A stretch of 64,000 nucleotides of DNA, from the NCBI GenBank assembly GCA_963667005.1, contig OY762937.1, positions 1,426,001 through 1,490,000 of the forward strand, in the 5' to 3' direction. The notes beneath the pieces were generated by a model. The model did not search any database, was not told the origin of the DNA, and saw only the letters and a program-made list of their open reading frames with translations. The position numbers were made by a program, and so were the translations under genes. Source of the DNA: G963662605 sp963667005 (GTDB lineage: Bacteria > Bacteroidota > Ignavibacteria > Ignavibacteriales > Ignavibacteriaceae). Below, piece by piece: positions 51,753 to 61,162 of the stretch. How positions within the stretch are numbered: the stretch's first letter is position 1; each line of letters starts with the position of its first letter.

Positions 51753-51903
51753 GCAAATTTTACGGGATGACAGCCAAGTAGATAAGATTAACGCCAAAAA
51801 TGGTTTATTAATTTAGTTTCAGATGCCTATTTTCCCTTAGATTTCCACGCCGAGAATAATTATCTTTAAAATTTGAAAATTTCACAACAAATCTGCGAGA
51901 ATT

Positions 51904-53253
51904 ATGAAAAATCCGGGAAATCTCATAAAGGGTATCGTTATTCTTAGTTGTTTGTTTATGTCGAATATATTCGCTCAAAAAGCTGAAACCATTGCGCCGC
52001 CTGACTGGAGCAAGAATCAGGCAATTTATGAAGTAAATCTTCGTCAGTACACGAAGTCTGGTTCGATCAAAGAGTTTATGTCCAAGCTTCCGAAGTTAAA
52101 GGAAATGGGCATCGGAATCATCTGGCTTATGCCGATTCACCCGATTGGATATGACCATAGAAAAGGTACGTATGGAAGTTATTACGCGGTAAGAGATTAT
52201 TACGGACTTGATTCGATGCTGGGCACGAAGACCGATTTTAAGAAACTGGTAAAACAGGTTCATAAAATGGGCATGCACATCATTATTGACTGGGTCGCCA
52301 ACCACACGGCGTGGGATAATGCTCTGACGAAAGAACATCCGGAATTTTACACGCATGATTCAACCGGTAAATTTATGACTCCGGTTCCCGATTGGACTGA
52401 TGTTCTTGATTTGAATTATGATAATAAAGACCTTTGGGAATATATGACCAAGGCTCTTGAATATTGGGTTAAAGAATTTAATATTGACGGCTACAGATGC
52501 GATGTTGCAGGTATGGTCCCGACTGAATTCTGGCAGTATGCACGTCCGCGTTTGCAGAAAATTAAACCGGTATTCATGCTTGCGGAGTGGGAAGATCCAA
52601 AACTGCATGATAAAGCATTTGATATGACATACGGCTGGGATCTTTTGCATACGAATATTGACGTGGCTCAGGGAAAGAAACCGGCATACGCGATCATCCG
52701 TCTTATGGAAAAGGAATTGAAGAGCTATCCGGCAAACGCGTACCGTATGCGATTTACTACCAATCATGATGAAAACAGTTGGAACGGAACATCGAATGAA
52801 CGTTTCGGAAAAGCTGTTGATGCATACAATGTCATTTGCGCAACTGTACCGGGAATGTTCCTCGTGTACAGCGGTCAGGAAGCTGGTGAATCCAAGCGTT
52901 TAGATTTCTTTGAAAAAGATCCGATTGTTTGGAAGAGCCACTCGAATTTTACATTGTTCAAAAACCTCATTCATCTGAAAAAGAGCAATAAAGCATTGTG
53001 GAACGGAACCGCAGGTGGAGATTTTATTCCGCTTGTCACGGATACAACGTCAAACGTCATTTCGTATTTGCGTGATGCCGGTAAACAGGCGATTATTGTG
53101 AGTGCAAATTTATCCGGAACCGCTCAGGAAGTTGTTTTGAAGAATGAAAAGATTCAAGGCGAATTTAAAGATTTTGCAACCGGTAAAGAGGTTGCTCCGG
53201 CTGATATGAAATTCACTCTTCAGCCATATGAATATAAAATATTAGTTAAGTAG
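51904..53253 (+). CDS. Exported alpha-amylase-family glycosidase (GH13)
   Basis: A 449-residue GH13 enzyme. Residues 1-24 are a signal peptide (IVILSCLFMSNIFAQ) and there is no T9SS domain, so it should be periplasmic. The barrel motifs are complete: IIIDWVANHTAWD (region I), nucleophile Asp in DGYRCDVAGM (II), acid/base Glu in MLAEWEDP (III) and FTTNHDENSW (IV). The C-terminal 80 residues are the usual all-beta domain C. It lacks the extra N-terminal domains of the larger amylase at 18259, so it probably trims malto-oligosaccharides. gatB starts 17 bases downstream. Confidence 0.93.
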   Translation: MKNPGNLIKGIVILSCLFMSNIFAQKAETIAPPDWSKNQAIYEVNLRQYTKSGSIKEFMSKLPKLKEMGIGIIWLMPIHPIGYDHRKGTYGSYYAVRDYYGLDSMLGTKTDFKKLVKQVHKMGMHIIIDWVANHTAWDNALTKEHPEFYTHDSTGKFMTPVPDWTDVLDLNYDNKDLWEYMTKALEYWVKEFNIDGYRCDVAGMVPTEFWQYARPRLQKIKPVFMLAEWEDPKLHDKAFDMTYGWDLLHTNIDVAQGKKPAYAIIRLMEKELKSYPANAYRMRFTTNHDENSWNGTSNERFGKAVDAYNVICATVPGMFLVYSGQEAGESKRLDFFEKDPIVWKSHSNFTLFKNLIHLKKSNKALWNGTAGGDFIPLVTDTTSNVISYLRDAGKQAIIVSANLSGTAQEVVLKNEKIQGEFKDFATGKEVAPADMKFTLQPYEYKILVK

Positions 53254-53270
53254 AAATTATATAGAAGACA

Positions 53271-54716
53271 ATGGCATCTCAATTTGAACCGGTAATAGGA
53301 CTTGAAGTCCACGCCCAGTTACTAACGGATACAAAAATATTTTGCAGCTGTTCAACAAAGTTCAGTCCGAACGCGAACGTGAACGTATGTCCCGTTTGCC
53401 TCGGCCATCCGGGTGTTCTTCCGGTATTGAACAAGAAAGTTGTCGAGTTTGCTGTTCTTATGGGACTGGCAACAAATTGCACTATTCGCGAGCGTTCCAT
53501 TCTTGCCCGTAAGAATTATTTTTATCCTGACCTTCCCAAGGGATATCAGATATCACAATACGATAAGCCATTGTGCGAAGACGGTTATATTGAGGTGGAG
53601 CCGAAAGGTAAACCGAAAAAGAAAATTCTTATTAAGAGAATCCATATTGAAGAAGACGCGGGTAAATCAATTCATGATATGGGTGATGATACGTGTATTG
53701 ACGTGAACCGCTGCGGTGTTCCGCTTATTGAAATTGTTACCGAGCCGAATATTGCATCTGCCGAGGAAGCATATTTATATCTCACCAAGATTCGCCAGAT
53801 AGTCCGCTATCTGAATATTTGCGACGGCAACATGGAAGAGGGTTCACTTAGATGTGATGCAAATATTTCTATGCGTCCGGCTGGCACAACGGGACTCGGT
53901 ACAAAAGCGGAAGTGAAGAATATGAACTCATTCCGTAATGTCGAGCGTGCGCTGAATTATGAAATTGAACGCCAGACAGAAGTTCTTGAAGACGGCGGAA
54001 AAATTCTCCAGCAGACACTTCTCTGGGATGCGGATAAAAATATTGCAATCGCGATGCGCGGTAAAGAACAGGCGCATGATTATAGATATTTCCCTGATCC
54101 CGATTTGCTCCCCATTATCGTATCCGATGCTTGGAGAGAAGAGATCAGGGCGCAGATGCCTGAATTACCTGAAACAAAGAAGCAGCGTTTCATCAATGAT
54201 TTACAACTGCCGGAATTAGATGCTGATATTTTGACACAACAGAGAGAAGTTGCCGAGTATTTCGAATCAGTAATCGAAACGACAAAAGATTACAAAACTG
54301 CCAGTAACTGGGTCATGGGTGAAGTACTTCGCGTATTGAATGAACAGAAAATTGAAGTCGGGAATTTCCCGGTTAGCCCTGAATCTTTAGGCAAGCTTAT
54401 TAATCTTATCGGCAATAATACCATCAGCAGCAAGATAGCTAAAGAGGTATTCTCGGATATGCTGACATCCGGCAAAGAAGCCGAAGTGATCATCAAGGAG
54501 AAGAATCTTGTACAGATTTCAGACGAAGGTGCGATAACAAAAATTATCGAAGGTATTCTTGAAAAACATCCGGGTGAGATCGCGCAGTATCTTGAAGGTA
54601 AGGAAAAAGTATTCGGGTTCTTTATTGGGCAGATAATGAAAGAAACAAAGGGCAAGGCCAATCCGCAGACGGTCAACTCATTACTGCGGCAGCTCCTTGA
54701 TGCTAAAAAGCAATAA
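53271..54716 (+). CDS. gatB: Aspartyl/glutamyl-tRNA amidotransferase subunit B
   Basis: A 481-residue GatB, normal length. The GatCAB complex converts Glu-tRNA(Gln) and Asp-tRNA(Asn) into the amidated forms. Diagnostic motifs: GLEVHAQLLTDTKIFCSC at the N-terminus, CPVCLGHPGVLPVLN with zinc-type cysteines, YFYPDLPKGYQISQYD, NRCGVPLIEIVTEP, EEGSLRCDANIS, and MRGKEQAHDYRYFPDPDL. The C-terminal tail domain (about 410-481) is the YqeY-like helical part that holds the tRNA. It begins 17 bases after the amylase gene; gatA and gatC are elsewhere. Confidence 0.98.
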   Translation: MASQFEPVIGLEVHAQLLTDTKIFCSCSTKFSPNANVNVCPVCLGHPGVLPVLNKKVVEFAVLMGLATNCTIRERSILARKNYFYPDLPKGYQISQYDKPLCEDGYIEVEPKGKPKKKILIKRIHIEEDAGKSIHDMGDDTCIDVNRCGVPLIEIVTEPNIASAEEAYLYLTKIRQIVRYLNICDGNMEEGSLRCDANISMRPAGTTGLGTKAEVKNMNSFRNVERALNYEIERQTEVLEDGGKILQQTLLWDADKNIAIAMRGKEQAHDYRYFPDPDLLPIIVSDAWREEIRAQMPELPETKKQRFINDLQLPELDADILTQQREVAEYFESVIETTKDYKTASNWVMGEVLRVLNEQKIEVGNFPVSPESLGKLINLIGNNTISSKIAKEVFSDMLTSGKEAEVIIKEKNLVQISDEGAITKIIEGILEKHPGEIAQYLEGKEKVFGFFIGQIMKETKGKANPQTVNSLLRQLLDAKKQ

Positions 54717-54778
54717 GTTAATTAATCATAGTGCACGTTCGGCGTGCTCGTAATTGTAAAAGTAAAAATAGATATATC

Positions 54779-55750
54779 ATGAAGTTCACAAAGGAATGGT
54801 GGTTAGAGCATCTGAAGCGTTTCGTAGGAATTAAGACCCACGAAGAATTGAACGTTGTCAAAACACCAAAAGAAAAAATTAAAGACTTTGTCACCTCACT
54901 GTTTTCCGCCGGTCTTGCCGCGCTGGTTATCATCAGTTTTGTTATACAAAACACGAGAATTCCAACCGGCTCAATGGAAGGAACAATATTAATCGGTGAT
55001 TTTGTCCTCGTTAATAAATTTATTTATGGCTCGTCATCACCGCGCTACATTCCGTTTACACAGATTCCGCTTCCTTTCTTTACTATCCCTGTAGGCCGTG
55101 ATCCACAGCGTACTGAAATCGTGGTTTTTGAATATCCGGGTAACGCGGATCAGATGCAGTCAAGTGAACTCAATCTAAATTATGTAAAGCGCTGTATCGG
55201 ACTTCCGGGTGATATTGTGGAAGTCAAAGATGGTGTCGTATATGTTAATAACCAGCAGTTGTGGATTCCGCCATACATACAGTACGATGACCCGAAACGG
55301 GAAGGTCCGCCACCGACTTACTATCACAAAGGCGAAGCAGAGCTCGGTATTTTCCCGCCTAATAAAACATGGAATCATTGGAATTACGGCCCTCTGCGTG
55401 TCCCGAAAAAAGGTGATGTCATTAAGCTGACACCTGATAATTTTATCGAGTGGCAGATGATCATAAACCGCGAAATCGGCAAAATGTCACTCCAAATGGA
55501 CGAAAATGTCATTACGCTTGATGGAAAGCCGATAAGCTCATATACGATAAAAAAAGATTACTATTTTATGATGGGTGACAACAGAACCAACAGCGCAGAC
55601 AGCCGCTACTGGGGATTTGTCCCGCGCGATCTGATTATCGGTAAAGCGTTTATTATTCTATTCTCTTGGGATAGAGATATTCCATTCTCGGAGCCGGTAC
55701 ATTTACTGTCTACTGTCCGTCCCGACCGAATTTTAAAATTAGTGCGATAA
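54779..55750 (+). CDS. lepB: Signal peptidase I
   Basis: Removes signal peptides from Sec-exported proteins. Start at the ATG at 54779 (323 residues), because the earlier in-frame GTG at 54731 only adds an unlikely basic stretch. One transmembrane helix at about 41-57 (LFSAGLAALVIISFVIQ) is followed by the nucleophile Ser65 in PTGSMEG and the general base Lys137 in NYVKRCIGLPGD. Later come the family boxes GDVIKLTPDNF-type strand and MMGDNRTNSADSRYWGFVP. The larger inserts between box C and box E are common in Bacteroidota. A terminator follows at 55774. Confidence 0.95.
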   Translation: MKFTKEWWLEHLKRFVGIKTHEELNVVKTPKEKIKDFVTSLFSAGLAALVIISFVIQNTRIPTGSMEGTILIGDFVLVNKFIYGSSSPRYIPFTQIPLPFFTIPVGRDPQRTEIVVFEYPGNADQMQSSELNLNYVKRCIGLPGDIVEVKDGVVYVNNQQLWIPPYIQYDDPKREGPPPTYYHKGEAELGIFPPNKTWNHWNYGPLRVPKKGDVIKLTPDNFIEWQMIINREIGKMSLQMDENVITLDGKPISSYTIKKDYYFMMGDNRTNSADSRYWGFVPRDLIIGKAFIILFSWDRDIPFSEPVHLLSTVRPDRILKLVR

Positions 55751-55773
55751 TCCGGAATATTAATTTATTTTAA

Positions 55774-55808
55774 GAGGAAGGTGTTTTTAATACCTTCCTC
55801 TTTTTTTA
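55774..55808 (+). terminator. Terminator after lepB
   Basis: A 9-bp stem GAGGAAGGT / ACCTTCCTC with a nine-base loop and seven T. Confidence 0.92.
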
Positions 55809-55854
55809 TATTGAGATTACATCTAACCATTAATACCTGACAGGCTCGTACTTC

Positions 55855-56916
55855 ATGCTGATTCGCGTGTGGGTAGTATGTGTCATGGTTTGTGCATCGC
55901 TTCAATGCCTGGCACAAGATACCTCGTATTATTATACCGGGAAGAATTACGGAAGTGAAGGATTATATAATCCTTTATATTTCATTTTAAATTGCGGATA
56001 TGACAATTTTCAGGTGATGAATAATCGCAGCCTGCTGCATCAGGAGTACCGACCCGGATTTAACAACGTGTTGGATAACCTAAAAAATCCTTTCTCTGCT
56101 ATCAGAAAAAACGGCACAGGTGATTTTCTCAAGACCGAAGTTTTCCCAACATCACTCAAGAAAAAACGTGCGCAGTGGATACCTAACTATAAACTTCATC
56201 TTATTGGCGGCGGTATGTCATATCGTGAAATGGCCGAATGGTATACATATCACAATGCCCCTTACCCAAAGACCACCTCATTTTTAACTATGGCGACTTC
56301 GTGGTTCATAAACGAATCTATGGAGAATGGGACATTAAAGGGCGTGAATGTAGACCCCATCGCCGATATGTATATCTTCAATCTTGGTGGAGTTTTGCTT
56401 TTCAGTTTTGATAACATCAATAGATTTTTTTCTGAAGATCTGCACATGTCCGATTGGTCGCTTCAGCCTTCCATCAATTATTCAACGGGCGAGTTGATGA
56501 ACAACGGCCAGTACTATCACTTCGCGTGGAAAATTCCATGGTGGGAACATTGGTATCTTTTTGAGGTGTTCGGCTATAACGGCGTATTTGGCGCGGGATA
56601 TAAATGGGATTCAGGGCAAACACTGTCTGTAGGTTACGGACTAAACGTTTCGGCTCTTGAGGTAATAGATGTGGTTACGAATAAAAAAACAGCACGAGTG
56701 GTGGACTGTATCGGATTGTATTATGACCTTAACGGCAGCCTGATGACTTCATTATTATATTCTGCTACGACAAACAATAAAGTTGTTTTGAATGTTTATC
56801 CCGGGGTGGTCTCATATAAAAGCATTTCACCGGGTATTTGGTTTGTGCTCAATACAAGCAGGAGCGCAACATGTGGCTTGACGTTCCGGTACATTCCCGG
56901 ATTCGCGGTTAAATAG
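55855..56916 (+). CDS. Exported protein of unknown function, probably outer-membrane associated
   Basis: A 353-residue protein with a signal peptide (about 1-20, VWVVCVMVCASLQCLAQ). It is rich in aromatic residues (Tyr, Trp, Phe). The second half has alternating strands that could form a small beta-barrel (FGAGYKWDSGQTLSVGYGLNVS, GLYYDLNGSLMTSLLYSAT, LTFRYIPGFAVK at the end). The middle holds a conserved-looking HLIGGGMSYREMAEWY and ATSWFINESMENG, which recall lipid-facing or acyl-handling proteins, but I do not recognise a family. No operon partner. Confidence 0.7.
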   Translation: MLIRVWVVCVMVCASLQCLAQDTSYYYTGKNYGSEGLYNPLYFILNCGYDNFQVMNNRSLLHQEYRPGFNNVLDNLKNPFSAIRKNGTGDFLKTEVFPTSLKKKRAQWIPNYKLHLIGGGMSYREMAEWYTYHNAPYPKTTSFLTMATSWFINESMENGTLKGVNVDPIADMYIFNLGGVLLFSFDNINRFFSEDLHMSDWSLQPSINYSTGELMNNGQYYHFAWKIPWWEHWYLFEVFGYNGVFGAGYKWDSGQTLSVGYGLNVSALEVIDVVTNKKTARVVDCIGLYYDLNGSLMTSLLYSATTNNKVVLNVYPGVVSYKSISPGIWFVLNTSRSATCGLTFRYIPGFAVK

Positions 56917-57080
56917 GTATAGACTGTTATCGGGGGTGTCGCAAAAATTTTCGTATCCTATTTAAATCAATAGATAGAAAAATAAACTTGTACTTCGGTA
57001 ACTGATTTCTTCCCAGTATTTCCTCTTCAGGCTTGTAAATAATGCCGTCAGCTTGAGTGTCGGGAAATAGAACAATATAA

Positions 57081-57220
57081 GCCCTCATCACCCGACCTCT
57101 TCTCCCAGAGGGAAAAGAGGAGTAAAAAAGCGCAAGTAAAAATTAAAGATGAGCCTTTCGACCTCTCTCTCCCTTTGGGAGAGAGATTGAGACTTGTCCG
57201 CCGAAGGAGGAGTGAGGGGT
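57081..57220. repeat. REPIN-like repeat, family C copy 3
   Basis: GCCCTCATCACCCGACCTCT with hairpin CTTCTCCCAGAGGGAAAAG on the left and CTCTCTCCCTTTGGGAGAGAG followed by AGGAGTGAGGGG on the right form an inverted pair of 140 bases. It fills most of the 395-base gap between genes at 56916 and 57312. Confidence 0.8.
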
Positions 57221-57311
57221 TCTTTGATTGCGCTAATTAAATTGACAGCCTGGCTTGGTAATAGAGGAGTCAGGAGTAAGTTCAATTAATAAGTTGCTTA
57301 CTCAGCAGACT

Positions 57312-58481
57312 CTACCGCGGGTTTGGGAAAAACTTATCTTTTAGTCCAAGGAATTTCTTTTCGAATAAACTATAGCTCAAACCACTCACCGCTATGCTTA
57401 CAACCAAAGCGACTAATATTCTGATGCCCAGCGGTACTCCTGTTATAAATCCATGCGAAAGGAACAGGAGAATAATCGGGTAGTGAAAGATGTATAATCC
57501 GTAAGAAATTTTACCGATATAATTCAGCGCTTTGTTTGCGAATATTCCGGGGAAGAATTGTTTTTGCGATACGGCGGAAATGGCGATACCGCTGAGAATG
57601 TTGATTGCCGTATAACCCCAGATGGATTTATGAGAATCTTCCATCGAAGGACGATATCCGAATGCTGTAGCAACAATATGGCCGGTCATCAGGTATTCGG
57701 TCAGAATTCCAAGGCTGACGACTCCGATAAACAGTGCGAGTATTGTCCCCGGTTTTGTTTTAGCAGGGCGCAGTGTAAATAGCGCTCCGCAGGCAAAAGC
57801 ATCAATATTGCTGAATGGAAGCACATTGATAAATAAATTTTGTTCTTTAACAAAATAACCCGAGAATGCAGGCATCGCATGTATGATACTCTCTCCAAAA
57901 CGGATAAGAGGTCCAAATAATATAACTGCGATAAAGAATGTTTTAAGGTGTTTATTCGGTATAATGAAAATCAAAAACGGCCAGATCAGATAAAATTGTT
58001 CCTCAACCGCCAGCGACCAGAAGTGTGTTAGAAATCTTGATGTGACAAATGCCGATGAGGCGTGATAAAAATCGTAAAGATATGATACGGCATACGGGAG
58101 TTGGTACTTCAAGATGTGCAATTCGGCCGCAGGTTTCTCGGAAAGTGATAACGGAAGAAGCGTCAGAATGAACATGAAGAGAAGATACAGATAGTATACC
58201 GGGAAAATGCGCAATACTCTGCGCCCGTAAAAACCCGTGAGAAACGAGCCGAAATTCCGGTCTTTGGTTCTAATGAGGAGACCGGTTATCAGAAAACCGG
58301 ATAATACAAAAAAGAGATGCACACCCAGATAACCGCACGCCAGCATTCCTGCATGGAAAAAAAATACCATGAGGATGGCAATGGCACGGATCGCGTCAAG
58401 TCCGGGTAAAGTTTTGCTTTCGGTCAAGGTCAGACTGCTTCTCTTTTTAATTCCGCGGTAAGGTATTATAATTGTATACAA
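57312..58481 (-). CDS. Acyltransferase 3 family membrane protein (OafA-like)
   Basis: A 389-residue integral membrane enzyme with about ten hydrophobic helices. It transfers acetyl or other acyl groups to surface sugars such as O-antigen. The family start GLDAIRAIAILMVFFFHAG contains the conserved Arg and His; YLGVHLFFVLSGFLIT and LTHFWSLAVEEQFYLIWP are the other two signature motifs. The start used here is a TTG at 58481 with no clear ribosome binding site, so the first residues are uncertain. It is divergent from the M16 pair; only 37 bases separate the two starts. Confidence 0.92.
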   Translation of the reverse strand: MYTIIIPYRGIKKRSSLTLTESKTLPGLDAIRAIAILMVFFFHAGMLACGYLGVHLFFVLSGFLITGLLIRTKDRNFGSFLTGFYGRRVLRIFPVYYLYLLFMFILTLLPLSLSEKPAAELHILKYQLPYAVSYLYDFYHASSAFVTSRFLTHFWSLAVEEQFYLIWPFLIFIIPNKHLKTFFIAVILFGPLIRFGESIIHAMPAFSGYFVKEQNLFINVLPFSNIDAFACGALFTLRPAKTKPGTILALFIGVVSLGILTEYLMTGHIVATAFGYRPSMEDSHKSIWGYTAINILSGIAISAVSQKQFFPGIFANKALNYIGKISYGLYIFHYPIILLFLSHGFITGVPLGIRILVALVVSIAVSGLSYSLFEKKFLGLKDKFFPNPR

Positions 58482-58518
58482 AATATAAATATAAAATCCT
58501 TTTTATAAATGACATTTT

Positions 58519-59793
58519 ATGAAATTAAACAATTTCAATATTGAGCAATACAAGCTGAATAATGGCCTGACCATTATTTTGCATAAAAGGAAGGACATTC
58601 CTTTAGCCGCGACGAACATATGGTACCGGGTCGGTTCGGCGAATGAAGTGGCAGGGAAGACCGGACTGGCGCATCTATTTGAACATATGATGTTCCAGGG
58701 CTCCGTGAACGTGCCGAAAGGAATGCATTTTCACTATGTACAGGAAGCAGGTGGCACGTTGAACGCCTCTACGAGTTTCGACCGGACAAACTACTTCCAA
58801 AAAGTACCCGCGCATTTTCTTGAACGGATGCTCTGGCTGGAATCGGACCGAATGGGAAACTACCTTCCTGCTTTAGATGAGGAAAAACTGAAAAATCAGA
58901 TTGATGTTGTATCCAACGAGCGGCTGGAGAGGTATGACAATCAGCCATACGGACTCGCATTTGAAAAACTGCTGCGGCTCATGTATTCGGATGAACATCC
59001 GTACGCATCACCGGTCATCGGATTTCTTGAAGATATTAAGGCATATACACTCGATGATGTTCGTGACTTTTTCTCGCGTCATTATACGCCGTCAAATGCC
59101 TCGCTTGTTATAGCGGGTGATTTTGAGGAGCATAGTGTAAAACAAATGGTCGAGCATTACTTCAGCGAAATAAGGAGCAATCACACGGTTGTGGAAATGC
59201 CGTCACAGAACGAAACATGGCGAAAGTTTTCCGGTTTTGAGGCTTTTCAGGATAATGTTGAATTAGATAGATTTTATTTGACATGGCATACTGTTCCTTC
59301 GTATCACGAAGATGATATACATCTTGAAATGCTTTCGGATATTCTCACCGGCTCAAAAAACGGATACTTGAAAAAAGCTTTGACTATTGATCAGCAAATT
59401 GCTCAATCTGTTTCGTCGTATCAATTTTCCGGAAAGTACGGCGGATTTTTTGTCGTGCAGGTTACGATGAAACCCGGGAAGGCAATTGATGAAGCAAAAA
59501 TGATTGTGCTTGAAGTAATTGAGAAGTTAAAGTCTGAGACTGTCCCCGACAGAGAATTGCAGCGCTCGAAAAATATAGTCACATCGGGGTTTATATATCG
59601 TCTGCAAAACCTTTCTACAATAGCTGACTTAATGAATCAATACGCATTTTATCTCGACACGCCGGACGGTTTTCAAATTGAGTTGGACAGGTACAATAGT
59701 ATTTTTAGCGGCGACATCACACGCATGGCAAAAGCATATTTTAACAATGCCTACGGAGAGCTGCAAGTATTACGGAGGAATAATGGCAAATAA
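58519..59793 (+). CDS. M16 zinc metalloprotease, catalytic subunit
   Basis: A 424-residue peptidase of the insulinase/PqqF family. The inverted zinc motif HLFEH is at residues 52-56 and the third ligand Glu is in VVSNERL further on, so the active site is complete. The C-terminal half is the second, non-catalytic M16 fold. There is no signal peptide, so it is probably cytoplasmic or exported by another path. The partner gene overlaps its last 11 bases, showing translational coupling. Together they fit the two-subunit M16B arrangement with one active and one inactive chain. Confidence 0.93.
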   Translation: MKLNNFNIEQYKLNNGLTIILHKRKDIPLAATNIWYRVGSANEVAGKTGLAHLFEHMMFQGSVNVPKGMHFHYVQEAGGTLNASTSFDRTNYFQKVPAHFLERMLWLESDRMGNYLPALDEEKLKNQIDVVSNERLERYDNQPYGLAFEKLLRLMYSDEHPYASPVIGFLEDIKAYTLDDVRDFFSRHYTPSNASLVIAGDFEEHSVKQMVEHYFSEIRSNHTVVEMPSQNETWRKFSGFEAFQDNVELDRFYLTWHTVPSYHEDDIHLEMLSDILTGSKNGYLKKALTIDQQIAQSVSSYQFSGKYGGFFVVQVTMKPGKAIDEAKMIVLEVIEKLKSETVPDRELQRSKNIVTSGFIYRLQNLSTIADLMNQYAFYLDTPDGFQIELDRYNSIFSGDITRMAKAYFNNAYGELQVLRRNNGK

Positions 59794-61150
59794 CAACACA
59801 ACAATTCCGCCGGCCGAAGGAAATATGCGGCATTTTGAAATTCCGGTTCCCGAGGAGATGATTTTGTCTAAGGGTAATCTTATTTCACATTATCAACGGA
59901 CTTCGATCCCGTTGATAAATATGATTCTGAGCTTCCCATATGGCATACTCGATGAGAATGCAAAAGAAAAAGGGTTGGTTAATCTGTCGTGTAGCGTACT
60001 TGATGAGGGAACTGAATCTAAAACCTCACTTGAATTCAGTGATGCCGTTGAATTTTTGGGTTCATCTTTGAGTATACAAACAGACTACGAACACACTGTG
60101 ATTTCCTTGCAAGCACTAAGTGAGAAGTTTGAAGAGACACTGCAATTGTTGCAGGAGATGCTCCAGCATCCCCGATTTGATGAAAAAGATTTTTCACGGG
60201 AAAAGAATAATATTCTCGTCCGGCTTCGTCAGGCGCAGGATTTACCGGATGCGATTGCTGAAAGAGCATACAGAGACATAGTATACCGCAATGCCGGGAA
60301 TTACGGTTCGTCCGTTCATGGAACAATCAACCAGCTTTCGGGAATAGAACTGATGCAGGTGCGCTCCTGGTATGGCAATACATTGCAGAAAAGCATTCCG
60401 GATATATTCTCAGCCGGTGATATTACCATGCAAGAACTACGGCGGCTTTTGGACAAATACGAACTTCTCGACGGAGCCACGTATAAGAGAGATGCGGGAA
60501 AATTTGAAAAGGCTATGCCCTCAAGCAAAGTATTTATCATTGATAAACCGGAATCCGTTCAGAGCGAAATTATTATCGGGCATTTGACGAACAAAAGAAC
60601 CGACAAAGATTACTTTGCAAAAGTCATTTTGAATATGATATTCGGCGGGCAATTCAGCAGCAGACTTAATCTTAATTTGAGAGAAAAGAACGGGCTTACC
60701 TACGGAGTACATTCGTCCTTTAATTATCATGTAGGCGCGGGAGATTTCAGAATCAGTACGTCTGTGTCCTCAGCGGACACGGGGAAAGCTATCCGGGAAA
60801 TTTTTATTGAGTCAGAGCAGATTGGCCAGGACATTTCAAAAGAAGAAATTGATTTTTCGCGTGCATCATTAGTAAACAGATTTACTTTGAATTTCGAAAC
60901 ATACGGACAGCTGGTGAGCAATAGTTTTTCACGGCGGTTATTTGCTCTGCCGTCTGACTATTTCGAAAATTATGTTACAAATGTTTTATCGATTCAAGAA
61001 GATGATGTCCGTGAAGCGGCACGGAAGCGTATATCGAAAGATAATTTCCAGATAGTGCTTGTCGGAAATACGAAAGATATTGAGGATAGTTTACTGAAAA
61101 ACGGAATAGATATTCCAATTGAAAAAATATCTAACGAAAGTCTTTGGTGA
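59783..61150 (+). CDS. M16-family protease partner, non-catalytic subunit
   Basis: A 455-residue M16-fold protein. The frame opens at 59678, but the ATG at 59783 has GGAGGAATA directly upstream and is chosen. The place of the HxxEH motif reads GLVNLSCSVLDEGT, so zinc cannot bind. The C-terminal half keeps the Arg...Tyr pair (LREKNGLTYGVHSSF) that binds substrate in the inactive subunits of two-chain M16B proteases. It overlaps the catalytic gene by 11 bases. A terminator lies just past the stop, inside the 3' end of the convergent gene. Confidence 0.9.
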   Translation: MANNNTTIPPAEGNMRHFEIPVPEEMILSKGNLISHYQRTSIPLINMILSFPYGILDENAKEKGLVNLSCSVLDEGTESKTSLEFSDAVEFLGSSLSIQTDYEHTVISLQALSEKFEETLQLLQEMLQHPRFDEKDFSREKNNILVRLRQAQDLPDAIAERAYRDIVYRNAGNYGSSVHGTINQLSGIELMQVRSWYGNTLQKSIPDIFSAGDITMQELRRLLDKYELLDGATYKRDAGKFEKAMPSSKVFIIDKPESVQSEIIIGHLTNKRTDKDYFAKVILNMIFGGQFSSRLNLNLREKNGLTYGVHSSFNYHVGAGDFRISTSVSSADTGKAIREIFIESEQIGQDISKEEIDFSRASLVNRFTLNFETYGQLVSNSFSRRLFALPSDYFENYVTNVLSIQEDDVREAARKRISKDNFQIVLVGNTKDIEDSLLKNGIDIPIEKISNESLW

Positions 61151-61162
61151 GCTGAGTCGCAA

